From the NCBI RefSeq assembly GCF_023148685.1, contig NZ_JAHXNL010000006.1, positions 102,917 to 166,916 on the forward strand: a stretch of DNA of 64,000 bases, given 5' to 3'. The DNA comes from Georgenia sp. EYE_87. Lineage in GTDB: Bacteria; Actinomycetota; Actinomycetes; Actinomycetales; Actinomycetaceae. The notes beneath the pieces are model-generated. The model did not search any database and was not told where the DNA came from. It saw only the letters and a program-made list of their open reading frames with translations. Positions 52,862 to 59,999 of this stretch are shown one piece after another (the first letter of the stretch is position 1; every line of letters begins with the position of its first letter). A program made the translations under genes and the position numbers.

Positions 52862-53224
52862 ACCTCAGTTGTAGGCCCGATCGGGCCGTCTGTACAGCAA
52901 GGTTAGGCTGCCCTGACCCGCAGGATCCTGCGGTTCTCGGGGCGTCGGACAGCGTCCGAGTCACGATCCAGGGCTTGGTCGTCACCATGTCCGCTCCCCC
53001 GCTCGCACAGCCCTTCCCACGTCCGCGTCCGATCCTGGCCCGGGGACATGAGAGATCGGAGATCCGAGGATGAGAGGGCTCGCATCGGGCCTCGCCCGGA
53101 CGGCGTCTCGCGTCCCCCGTCCGGCCGACGACGTCGGGCCGCACCGGGTGTCGCTACGGTGGGCGGGCGACGCCGCCGCCTCCCCCGGCGCGGTCGTCCC
53201 CCTCGACCTCCTGGAGCAGATGAA
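52862..53224. other. Intergenic region P-type ATPase / CynX-NimT gene
   Basis: 363 bp. Besides the iron-box-like site it contains an inverted repeat TCGGA-ga-TCCGA (about 53053-53064) and the small candidate frame at 53070-53228. I see no other gene. Confidence 0.4.
52898..52916. promoter_or_regulatory. Iron-box-like (DtxR/IdeR) site
   Basis: This 19-bp site with core AAGGTTAGGCT...CCTGA agrees at 14 of 19 positions with the known consensus TTAGGTTAGGCTAACCTAA. It lies 37-55 nt upstream of the P-type ATPase start. No other gene starts within 150 bp on the other strand. Confidence 0.5.
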
Positions 53225-53228
53225 TTGA
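53070..53228 (+). CDS. Candidate small upstream ORF (52 codons)
   Basis: ATG at 53070 to TGA at 53228, ending LLEQMN. Its stop overlaps the TTG start of the transporter gene (TTGA), the usual sign of translational coupling, and an upstream TCGGA..TCCGA repeat could be its operator. No family is recognised, and GC-rich DNA gives such frames easily. It may be a leader peptide or nothing; low confidence. Confidence 0.22.
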   Translation: MRGLASGLARTASRVPRPADDVGPHRVSLRWAGDAAASPGAVVPLDLLEQMN

Positions 53229-54556
53229 GCAGCTTCGCCCGTCCCTCGAGCCGGCTGCCCGTGTGGCTGCTGCTCGCGGGGATCCTCCTCGTGGCGCTCA
53301 ACCTCCGCCCGGTGATCACGGCGGTGGGCCCGGTGCTGCCGGTCATCGGCGACGACGCCGGGCTCGGCAGCTCGGCCCTGGGGGTGCTGGCGGCGGTCCC
53401 CATCGTCGCGTTCGCCGTCGTCTCTCCCCTGGTGCACCCCCTGGCGCGGCGCTTCGGCGTGGAGCGCACGGTCCTGGTGTCGCTGCTGGTCCTCGCCCTC
53501 GGCACGCTGCTGCGGTCCGCCCCCGGGCCGGCCACGAACCTCTGGATCGGGACCGCGCTGGTGGGCGCCACGGTCGCGGTCGGGAACGTGCTGCTGCCGG
53601 TGGTGGTGAAGAAGGACTTCCCGCTGCGCGTCCCCGCCACGACCGCGTGGTACGTGGCGACCCAGAGCGTGTTCGCGGCCATCGCCTCCGGGGTCGCCGT
53701 CCCGCTGGCGGCCGTGGGGGGCTGGGAGCTGGCGCTGGGGGTGTGGGCCGCGCCGGTGGCGCTCGCCCTCGCCGTGTGGCTGCCCCGGCTGCGCGCGTCC
53801 GGGAGAGCCAGGACGAGTGCGCCGGTGCCGGCCGCACACCCGACGGCGGAGGGGGCACCGACGGCGGAGCGGGCGCCGACGGCGGAGGGGGCACCGACGA
53901 CGGAGCGGGCCTCGACGGCGGACCCCGCGGGGAGCGGCGACCGCAGCGGTCCTGGTGCGGCCCCCGCTCCCCGTGCCCGGCGCGACTCGGTCTACCGGCA
54001 CCGGCTGGCGTGGCTGGTCGCGGCCTACATGGGACTGCAGTCGACGGTGTTCTACACCCTCCTCAACTGGCTGCCGAGCGTCGAGCAGGACCTCGGCGTG
54101 GACGCGGTGACCGCGGGCTGGCACCTCTTCGCGTTCCAGGCCGTGGCCATCGTCGGCAACCTCGCCGTGCCGGCGCTGATGCGCGTGGGCGGGGACCAGC
54201 GCGTCGCCACCACCGTCGTCCCGGGACTGGTGATCGTGGCGATGGCGGGCGTGTGGCTGGCGCCGGGCCTGCTGTGGGTATGGATCGTCCTCATCGGCCT
54301 GGGCACGGGGTCGGCGTTCGTCGTCGCGCTCTCGCTCGTCGGGCTGCGCGCGGCGGACCCGGCCACGGCGAGCCAGCTCTCGGCCATGTCGCAGGCGCTG
54401 GGTTACGGGCTCGCCGCCGCGGGTCTCGTGCTGGCCGGGGTGCTGCGCGACGTCACCGGCCCGGGAGCGACCGTCCTGCTCGTGGTCGGCGTCGTCGCCG
54501 TGGCCCAGGTGCTCGTCGGCCTGCGCGTGGGCAGGGCACGGACTCTCCACGTCTGA
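53225..54556 (+). CDS. MFS transporter, CynX/NimT family
   Basis: A 443-aa transporter with about 12 membrane segments. Seen: the family opening LLAGILLVALNLRPVITAVGPVLP in TM1, GVLAAVPIVAFAVVSPLVHPLARRFG, and NVLLPVVVKKDFP. Family knowledge: members move cyanate or 2-nitroimidazole, but most are uncharacterised. The central cytoplasmic loop is enlarged by an 18-bp tandem repeat coding PTAEGA/PTAERA units. The start is TTG 53225 with GGAG 9 nt upstream; no ATG or GTG near the first TM fits. The nearest upstream ATG (53220) reads ATG-AAT-stop. Confidence 0.85.
   Translation: MSSFARPSSRLPVWLLLAGILLVALNLRPVITAVGPVLPVIGDDAGLGSSALGVLAAVPIVAFAVVSPLVHPLARRFGVERTVLVSLLVLALGTLLRSAPGPATNLWIGTALVGATVAVGNVLLPVVVKKDFPLRVPATTAWYVATQSVFAAIASGVAVPLAAVGGWELALGVWAAPVALALAVWLPRLRASGRARTSAPVPAAHPTAEGAPTAERAPTAEGAPTTERASTADPAGSGDRSGPGAAPAPRARRDSVYRHRLAWLVAAYMGLQSTVFYTLLNWLPSVEQDLGVDAVTAGWHLFAFQAVAIVGNLAVPALMRVGGDQRVATTVVPGLVIVAMAGVWLAPGLLWVWIVLIGLGTGSAFVVALSLVGLRAADPATASQLSAMSQALGYGLAAAGLVLAGVLRDVTGPGATVLLVVGVVAVAQVLVGLRVGRARTLHV
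53843..53914 (+). repeat. 18-bp tandem repeat in the transporter loop
   Basis: Four 18-bp units (starts 53843, 53861, 53879, 53897), then a partial fifth, encoding TAEGAP/TAERAP hexapeptides in the cytoplasmic loop of the MFS protein. Units 1 and 3 are identical. Confidence 0.75.
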
Positions 54557-54567
54557 GCGCGCGCGGT

Positions 54568-54582
54568 GATACCCCCGGGGCT
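54568..54582. promoter_or_regulatory. CsoR-like site upstream of the copper-storage-like gene
   Basis: GATACCCCCGGGGCT resembles the C-tract/G-tract pseudo-palindromes bound by CsoR copper repressors. It lies 80 nt upstream of the Cys/Met-rich gene. No csoR is in the window. Confidence 0.4.
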
Positions 54583-54661
54583 GTGGCGTCCGCAACGGCG
54601 TCCGGCGTACCGTCGTAAGAGCCAGGAATCACCGGTCAGCGACGAAGGCGGGCGAACTGTG

Positions 54662-55066
54662 ATGAGCATGATGGCGGACATGATGAAGTCCATGCACATG
54701 CCGGACATGACGGGCATGGACATGACGACGATGCAGGAGTGCATCGAGGCGTGCTCGGCGGCGTCGATGGCCGCGACGATGTGTGCCGACGCGTGCAGCA
54801 ATGAGAACATGGGGCGTTGCGCCTCCATGTGTATGAACACCGCCGACGTCGCGACGGCGATGATGCGCATGATGATGCGGCCCGGCGGCTACGACACGAG
54901 CACCATGACGTCGATGATGTCGGCCTGCATGGCCATGGGCGAGGCGTGCGCGGCGGAGTGCGACATGCACGCCGAGATGTCGGAGCACTGCCGGATCTGC
55001 GCCATGGCATGCCGCGCCATGGTGGACGCCTGCTCGAAGGCGATGTCCGGGATGAGGACCGCCTAG
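54662..55066 (+). CDS. Cys/Met-rich four-helix-bundle protein (Csp copper-storage / DUF326-like)
   Basis: A 134-aa protein made of Cys-rich amphipathic helices. Seen: a Met-rich N-terminus (MSMMADMMKSMHMPDMTGMD), then CxxxC or near-CxxxC pairs along each helix: CIEAC, CADAC, CASMC, CMAMGEAC, CDMHAEMSEHC, CAMAC. That gives 13 Cys and a very high Met content. Family knowledge: Csp proteins form tetramers of four-helix bundles whose Cys-lined cores store many Cu(I) ions. No signal peptide is seen, so this is a cytosolic form. The start is ATG 54662 (GTG 54659 directly upstream), with AAGGCGGG upstream. It overlaps the convergent gene at 55063 by 4 nt. Confidence 0.83.
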   Translation: MSMMADMMKSMHMPDMTGMDMTTMQECIEACSAASMAATMCADACSNENMGRCASMCMNTADVATAMMRMMMRPGGYDTSTMTSMMSACMAMGEACAAECDMHAEMSEHCRICAMACRAMVDACSKAMSGMRTA

Positions 55067-55335
55067 CTCGCCCCGCCGTCGGCGCCGACCAGGGGCCGCG
55101 CCGAGTACCAGGTGCCTCCGACCGCGACCACCTCGGCGACGGGGTGGATCGCGACGGGCTCGCCGACCTCGGGCGTGGCCCCGGTGACCAGCGTGCCCTC
55201 CTGGCCGTCCAGCAGCATGACGGTCAGCGCGCCCGGCCCCTGGGACACGACGAGGCCGTCGCGCCAGGCGCTCGGCGAGGCGTTGGCGACGACCTCCTGG
55301 ATGGGCAGGACGTCAAAGAGGGTTCGGTTCAGCAC
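55063..55335 (-). CDS. Hypothetical protein, 90 aa
   Basis: I do not recognise this protein. It is 90 aa, acidic to neutral, rich in Val/Gly/Ala, with beta-like stretches (LTVMLLDGQEGTLV, PVAIHPVAEVVAVGGTWYS) and no TM, Cys or signal peptide. The start is GTG 55335 with GAGGAAA 7 nt upstream, a good SD that supports expression. Its last codons overlap the stop of the copper-storage-like gene on the other strand. Confidence 0.55.
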   Translation of the reverse strand: MLNRTLFDVLPIQEVVANASPSAWRDGLVVSQGPGALTVMLLDGQEGTLVTGATPEVGEPVAIHPVAEVVAVGGTWYSARPLVGADGGAS

Positions 55336-55709
55336 GTTGGTTTCCTCGGCTTCGAAGCTCAGTCGGGTCTGGGGCCGACGCCGGGCGCTGGCTGTCGCCA
55401 GCTGGAAGCGGTGTCGGATGTGCCACCACGCAGCGGGTGGGGTCGGCGCGCCGCGGTCCAGGCTCTCGCCTGCGGGTGCGCTCGTCAGAGCTGCGGCTGG
55501 GTCAGCGACACATTCGACACAGGCGCCGGCGCGTCGACAGCAGGTCGACGGAGCCCGCGGAGTGCGGGCCCACTGGCACTGGCCGGGCCGTGAACATGGG
55601 GACGAGTCTGCGGGACGGTCCGGATCGTGTCAATGGATCTCTCGTATGGCGGACACCGGCTCGGTGGGCACCAGTAGCCCCTGCACGCCTCGCGGGGAGA
55701 ACTGTGACG
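55336..55709. other. Intergenic region with paired inverted repeats
   Basis: 374 bp without a credible gene. Two adjacent inverted repeats, CGTCGAC-agcag-GTCGACG (55532-55550) and GCCCGC-ggagt-GCGGGC (55553-55569), may form a terminator between the minus-strand DUF2993 gene and the hypothetical gene. A small hairpin GCTGGC-tgtc-GCCAGC lies at 55387-55402. Confidence 0.4.
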
Positions 55710-56399
55710 CTACGGGACGATCTTGACCCCCTCGCCCCGGAGGCTGGCACGGAACCCGTCGTCCTCGACGGCGACGTCCTGGAGCACGAGCCCCTCGGGC
55801 AGACCCTCGATATCGTGCTCGATGGTCACGAGCCCACGCACGACGTCGGCGATGGCTCTCGAGAGGAAGTCTGGCCCGCCGAGGTCGATGGAGCGTGGCT
55901 CGACAACGAGCCTGCCGGCCTCGACCTCGACCGTGCCGGTGGCGATGACGCGCAGCTCGCGGCCCAGGGCCTCGACGGTGCGGACCACCATGGCCTGGCC
56001 GCCGTCGGCGGCGCGCACCACGGTCCCGTCACCGAGCTCGTCGGCGACGACCTCGAACGGCACGGTCGCCTCCACGCTCAGCCGTGCAGCCACGAGACCG
56101 TCCGGCCGCGTGACCACGTCCTGCCCGACAGCCCTGACGTCGCGGAGCACCGAGCGAGCGGTCACCACTGTCCCGGCGTCCAGCGCCAGGTCGGCGAGCC
56201 ACACCTCGTCCTCGCGCAGGTCGGCGGGTGGCTCTGCGCCCGGCGATCGTCCGGCCTCCACCGTCGGCGATGACTCCTTAGCCCCGCCCGCGCCGCCAGG
56301 GTCGCTCATCACCCACCAGAGGATCGCGACCGCGACCCCCAGAACCAGGACCATCCCGACGGCACCGATCAGCCAGTCCTTCGCACGTGTCCGATCCAT
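55710..56399 (-). CDS. DUF2993 (LmeA-like) envelope protein
   Basis: A 229-aa protein with one N-terminal membrane segment (about residues 10-31, LIGAVGMVLVLGVAVAILWWV). An extracytoplasmic DUF2993 domain follows, with the typical alternating beta strands (VVTARSVLRDVRAVGQDVV, LSVEATVPFEVVADEL, GTVEVEAGRLVVEPRSID, LPEGLVLQDVAVEDDGFRA). Family knowledge: mycobacterial LmeA acts in lipomannan/lipoarabinomannan elongation; most other DUF2993 proteins are unstudied lipid-binding-like proteins. The start is ATG 56399; frames running further upstream belong to the ABC gene. It is monocistronic, 178 bp after the ABC operon. Confidence 0.8.
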   Translation of the reverse strand: MDRTRAKDWLIGAVGMVLVLGVAVAILWWVMSDPGGAGGAKESSPTVEAGRSPGAEPPADLREDEVWLADLALDAGTVVTARSVLRDVRAVGQDVVTRPDGLVAARLSVEATVPFEVVADELGDGTVVRAADGGQAMVVRTVEALGRELRVIATGTVEVEAGRLVVEPRSIDLGGPDFLSRAIADVVRGLVTIEHDIEGLPEGLVLQDVAVEDDGFRASLRGEGVKIVP

Positions 56400-56546
56400 C
56401 AGGACAGTCTGACGGCTCGTCGGCTGCGCGCGTGATCCAGACCTGGCGCACGCCGCGCAAAGGTGGCCGCACGAACCCGTCCGCCGTCGCGCAGGTGAGC
56501 CGCTCACGTCCGATCGCACGACCGGGATGCGCTGACAGACGACGGT

Positions 56547-56565
56547 TCTCCCGCATCTGCGGAGA
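56547..56565 (-). terminator. Hairpin after the peptide ABC operon
   Basis: TCTCcCGCA paired with TGCGGAGA around a 2-nt loop, with one bulged base, 13 nt past the stop of the fused ATPase gene. Confidence 0.35.
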
Positions 56566-56577
56566 GTGTGTGGGGGG

Positions 56578-58137
56578 TCAAGGAAGCGTCGCCGCTGCCT
56601 CCAGCAGCGCGCGGGTGAAGGAGGCGGTCGGGTGGCGCCACACCCACTCGACCGGGCCTCGTTCGACGATCCGCCCGTCGTGCATGACGGCGACCGTCTC
56701 GCAGACCTGCCGGACGACCGCGAGGTCGTGGGAGATGACCACCAGCGCCGTCCCGGTGCGCTCCTGCAGCTCGACGAGCAGGTCCAGGATCGCCGCCTGG
56801 ACCGTGACGTCGAGCGCGGAGACCGGCTCGTCCAGCACGAGGACGGCCGGCTCGACGGCCAGAGCCCGTGCGATCGCGAGCCGCTGGCGCTGCCCGCCCG
56901 ACAGCGACCGGGGCCGCCGGCCCAGGACCGACGCCGGCAGCCGCACGAGCTCCAGCAGCTCCGTCGGCGTTCGGCCGCTGCCCGAGGCCCGCAGCGCCGT
57001 CCGCAGGATCCGCCCCGCGTCCCAGCGCGGGTCGAAAGAGCCCAGCGGGTCCTGCGGGACGAGGCGGACGAGGTGACGGCGGGTCCGACGGCGCCGCTCG
57101 GGCAGCTCGCTCCACGGCGCGCCGGCGAGCTCGACGCTGCCCGCGTCGGGCCGCTCGGCGGCCACGAGCATCCGCGCCAGGGTGGACTTCCCGCTCCCGG
57201 ACTCCCCCACCACCCCCAGCGCCTCCCCGCGGCGCACGACCAGGTCGACGCCGTCCAGCGCGTTCGCCGTCCCGCCGCCGGGCAGCGGGTAACGGCGGTG
57301 CAGCCCGGTCGCGCGCAGCACCTCCGGCTCGCTCGCCGGCACGGGCGGGCGGCGGCGCGCCCCGCGCGGGACGGCGGCCAGCAGGGCCCGGGTGACGTCG
57401 TGACCGGGGCTGCCCAGGACGTCGTCGACGCGCCCGGCCTCGACCACGCGACCGCCGTCGAGGACGACGACGTCGTCGGCCAGCCGCGCCACGGCACCGA
57501 GGTCGTGGGTCACCAGGAGCACCGCCGTCCCCGCGTCGCGCAGCCGCCCGAGCAGCTCGAGCACGCCGCGGGCCACGGTCGCGTCCAGGGCGGTGGTCGG
57601 CTCGTCGGCCACCAGCAACGAGGGTCCGGAGACGATCGCCGAGGCGATGAGGGCCCGCTGGCGCATCCCACCGGACAGCTCGCCGGAGCGCTGCGCGGCG
57701 CGGGTGGCCGGCTCGTCCAGGCCGGCGCGCGCGAGGGCCTCCAGCACCCGGCGCCGCCGCTCGGGGCGACCGATCCCGCGCAGCCGGAGCGACTCGCCGA
57801 CCTCGGCGCCCACCGTGCGCAGCGGGTCCAGCGACTGCAGCGCGTCCTGCAGCACGAAGCCCACCCGCTCGCCGCGCAGCCGGCGCCACTGCCGCTCGTC
57901 GGCGCGGGTGACGTCCTGCCCGGCCACCGCGAGGCGCTCGGCCGCGACCGTGGCGGGCGCGCCGCCCTCGCCGGCCAGGCCGACGACGCTGCGCGCCAGC
58001 ACGGACTTCCCGGCGCCGGACTCCCCGACGACGGCCAGGCACCGTCCGGGCTCCAGCCGCAGGTCGACGCCGCGCAGCACCTCCCCGACCCCGGGGAAGC
58101 TCACCGTCAGCCCCGCGACGTCCAGGGCGGCGCTCAT
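56578..58137 (-). CDS. Peptide/nickel-type ABC transporter, fused double ATPase (DppD-DppF)
   Basis: A 519-aa protein with both ATPase subunits of a Dpp/Opp/Nik-type importer in one chain. Seen: first Walker A GESGAGKSVLA, signature LSGGMRQR and Walker B LLVADEPTTALD. The second Walker A is GESGSGKSTLA, with signature LSGGQRQR, Walker B LVLDEPVSALD and VISHDLAVV. The linker is short (about residues 245-260). The start is ATG 58137, overlapping the permease stop (ATGA). It is last in the operon binding protein-permease-permease-ATPase. Substrate (peptide, nickel or opine) is not settled. Confidence 0.92.
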   Translation of the reverse strand: MSAALDVAGLTVSFPGVGEVLRGVDLRLEPGRCLAVVGESGAGKSVLARSVVGLAGEGGAPATVAAERLAVAGQDVTRADERQWRRLRGERVGFVLQDALQSLDPLRTVGAEVGESLRLRGIGRPERRRRVLEALARAGLDEPATRAAQRSGELSGGMRQRALIASAIVSGPSLLVADEPTTALDATVARGVLELLGRLRDAGTAVLLVTHDLGAVARLADDVVVLDGGRVVEAGRVDDVLGSPGHDVTRALLAAVPRGARRRPPVPASEPEVLRATGLHRRYPLPGGGTANALDGVDLVVRRGEALGVVGESGSGKSTLARMLVAAERPDAGSVELAGAPWSELPERRRRTRRHLVRLVPQDPLGSFDPRWDAGRILRTALRASGSGRTPTELLELVRLPASVLGRRPRSLSGGQRQRLAIARALAVEPAVLVLDEPVSALDVTVQAAILDLLVELQERTGTALVVISHDLAVVRQVCETVAVMHDGRIVERGPVEWVWRHPTASFTRALLEAAATLP

Positions 58138-59000
58138 GCCGGAGCCACCGCGGTGAGGCGCCGACCGAGGAAGGTCAGCGCGGCGGCCGTCACCGTGATC
58201 GCCAGCCCCGGCGCGACCGTCAGCCACCACGCGGTGGTGATGTGCAGCCGGCCGGCGTTGAGCATGGCCCCCCACTCCGGGGACGGCGGCAGGGCGCCCA
58301 GCCCGAGGTAGCTCAGGGCCGAGACCCAGACGATCGCCTGCCCGACGCCGAGGGTCGCGACGGCGACGAGCGGCCACACCGTGTTGGGCACCACGTGCCG
58401 CACGAACGCCGTCGGGGCGGACGCTCCCTCCAGCCGCGCCGCCCGGACGTACGGGCTCTGCACGACCGCCTGGGCGCGGGCGCGCAGGATGCGGGCGTAC
58501 CCGGGCGCGGTCGCCAGCCCGACCGCGACCACCGAGGGCCCCACCCCCGCGCCCAGCACCGCCACGAGCAGCAGCGCCAGCACCAGGCTCGGCATGGCGA
58601 AGAGCACCTCGATGACCCGGCTGAGCAGGCCGTCGAGCCACCGCGGGCCGACGGCCGCACCGAAGCCGAGGATGACGCCGAGCGCGAGGCCGATGGCGGT
58701 GGCCGCCGCCCCGACGCCGAGGGACTGGCCCGCCCCGTGGACCACCCGGGTGTAGACGTCGCGGCCGGAGGCGTCGGTCCCGAGGACGGCCCCGGGGTTC
58801 GGGGCCGTGTAGGCCTGCGCCGGGGCGACGGAGGTCGGGTCGCCGGGGGCGAGGAGCGTCGGCCAGAGCGCGGCGAGCAGGACGAGGGCGACGACGGCGG
58901 CACTGGCCAGGCCGCCCGGGCCCAGGGTGCGCGCCCACCGAGGCGCGCGCCCGCGCACGGCCCCCTGCCCCGGCCGACCGACGGCGACGTCCCGCGTCAC
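58134..59000 (-). CDS. Peptide/nickel-type ABC transporter permease (DppC-like)
   Basis: A 288-aa membrane subunit with about six TMs. Seen: N-terminal TM LASAAVVALVLLAALWPTLL, the DppC-type GTDASGRDVYTRVVHGAGQSLGVG, and the EAA loop EGASAPTAFVRHVVPN. The start is GTG 59000, overlapping the upstream permease stop by 4 nt. Confidence 0.92.
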   Translation of the reverse strand: MTRDVAVGRPGQGAVRGRAPRWARTLGPGGLASAAVVALVLLAALWPTLLAPGDPTSVAPAQAYTAPNPGAVLGTDASGRDVYTRVVHGAGQSLGVGAAATAIGLALGVILGFGAAVGPRWLDGLLSRVIEVLFAMPSLVLALLLVAVLGAGVGPSVVAVGLATAPGYARILRARAQAVVQSPYVRAARLEGASAPTAFVRHVVPNTVWPLVAVATLGVGQAIVWVSALSYLGLGALPPSPEWGAMLNAGRLHITTAWWLTVAPGLAITVTAAALTFLGRRLTAVAPA

Positions 59001-59986
59001 GCGACCACCTCGCCGGCCGGCGCCGTCCGCACGGCCTCGACCCGTTCGCGCAGCCGCGGGTCCACCACCCGCTCGAGCACGTCGGCCACCGTGGTGACGA
59101 GGACGTAGCCCAGGGCGATGACGAGCACGACGCCGATGACGAGGGGGACGTCGCGCGAGTGCGTGGCGTCGACGAGCAGCCGGCCCAGGCCCGGCCGGCC
59201 GAAAAGGGTCTCGACGACGACGGCGCCGGAGAGCAGCGAGCCGAAGGCCCAGCCGCTGAGCGCGATCGCCGGCAGGGCCGCGTGGCGCAGGGAGTGCCGC
59301 CACAGGACCCAGCCCTCCGAGGCCCCGCGGGTGCGCGCCGTCGTCGCGAACGGGGCGGTGTGGGCCTCCTCGAGGCCGTCGCGCATGACCTGACCGAGGA
59401 AGCCGGCCACGGGCACGGCCAGGGTGATCGCGGGCAGGAGGAGCGAGCGCAGCGAGTTGTCGCCGCTCGTGGCCGGCAGCCAGCCCGCGCCGCCGGCGAA
59501 GACGGCGATGAGCACGGCCCCGAGCCAGAAGTGCGGCGTCACCGAGGCGACGACCTCCCCGGCGCGCAGCAGCCCGACGGCCCGGCGGGCCACGGGGCCG
59601 CGGGCCCGGACCGCCGCCGTCGCCACCGCCAGGGCGATGGCCCAGGCGAGCAGGAGCCCGAGCGCCGCCAGCGCGAGGGTGCCACCGAGCTGGTCGCCGA
59701 CGAGCTCGGCGACGGGGCGGCGTCGGGCGTAGGAGTCCCCGAGCTGGAAGGTGACGGTGCGCGCGAGCTGGAGCAGGTACTGCACCACCAGCGGTTCGTC
59801 GAGGGCGTACTCCGCCCGCACGCGGGCCATCGCCTCCTCGCCGGCCTGGGAGCCGGGTCCGCCCAGGATCGCCTCGGAGGGGTCGCCGCCGGCCGCGCGC
59901 AGCGCGAAGAACACGACGGTGGCGACCACCCACGCCACGAGCGCCGCCGCGGCGAGGCGCCCCAGCAGCCAGCGCAGCACGGTCAT
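58997..59986 (-). CDS. Peptide/nickel-type ABC transporter permease (DppB-like)
   Basis: A 329-aa membrane subunit with about six TMs. Seen: LLGRLAAAALVAWVVATVVFFALRAAGGDPSE (in parts) at the N-terminus, LDEPLVVQYLLQLARTVTFQLGDSY as in DppB/NikB, and the EAA loop ARTRGASEGWVLWRHSLRHA. The start is ATG 59986, 13 nt after the binding-protein stop. Confidence 0.92.
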   Translation of the reverse strand: MTVLRWLLGRLAAAALVAWVVATVVFFALRAAGGDPSEAILGGPGSQAGEEAMARVRAEYALDEPLVVQYLLQLARTVTFQLGDSYARRRPVAELVGDQLGGTLALAALGLLLAWAIALAVATAAVRARGPVARRAVGLLRAGEVVASVTPHFWLGAVLIAVFAGGAGWLPATSGDNSLRSLLLPAITLAVPVAGFLGQVMRDGLEEAHTAPFATTARTRGASEGWVLWRHSLRHAALPAIALSGWAFGSLLSGAVVVETLFGRPGLGRLLVDATHSRDVPLVIGVVLVIALGYVLVTTVADVLERVVDPRLRERVEAVRTAPAGEVVA

Positions 59987-59999
59987 GAGGCGGGTCCCC

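Noticed and set aside
48170-52906. A 1,578-codon open frame on the plus strand
   Set aside because: It runs opposite five clear genes (metal ABC operon, GH20, P-type ATPase). In high-GC DNA the antisense frame easily stays open; its translation is Val/Gly/Arg/His-rich with no family motifs.
55437-55709. Small frames between the hypothetical gene and the DUF2993 gene
   Set aside because: Arg/Ser/Pro-rich translations, no SD and no recognisable motif; better explained as intergenic hairpins.
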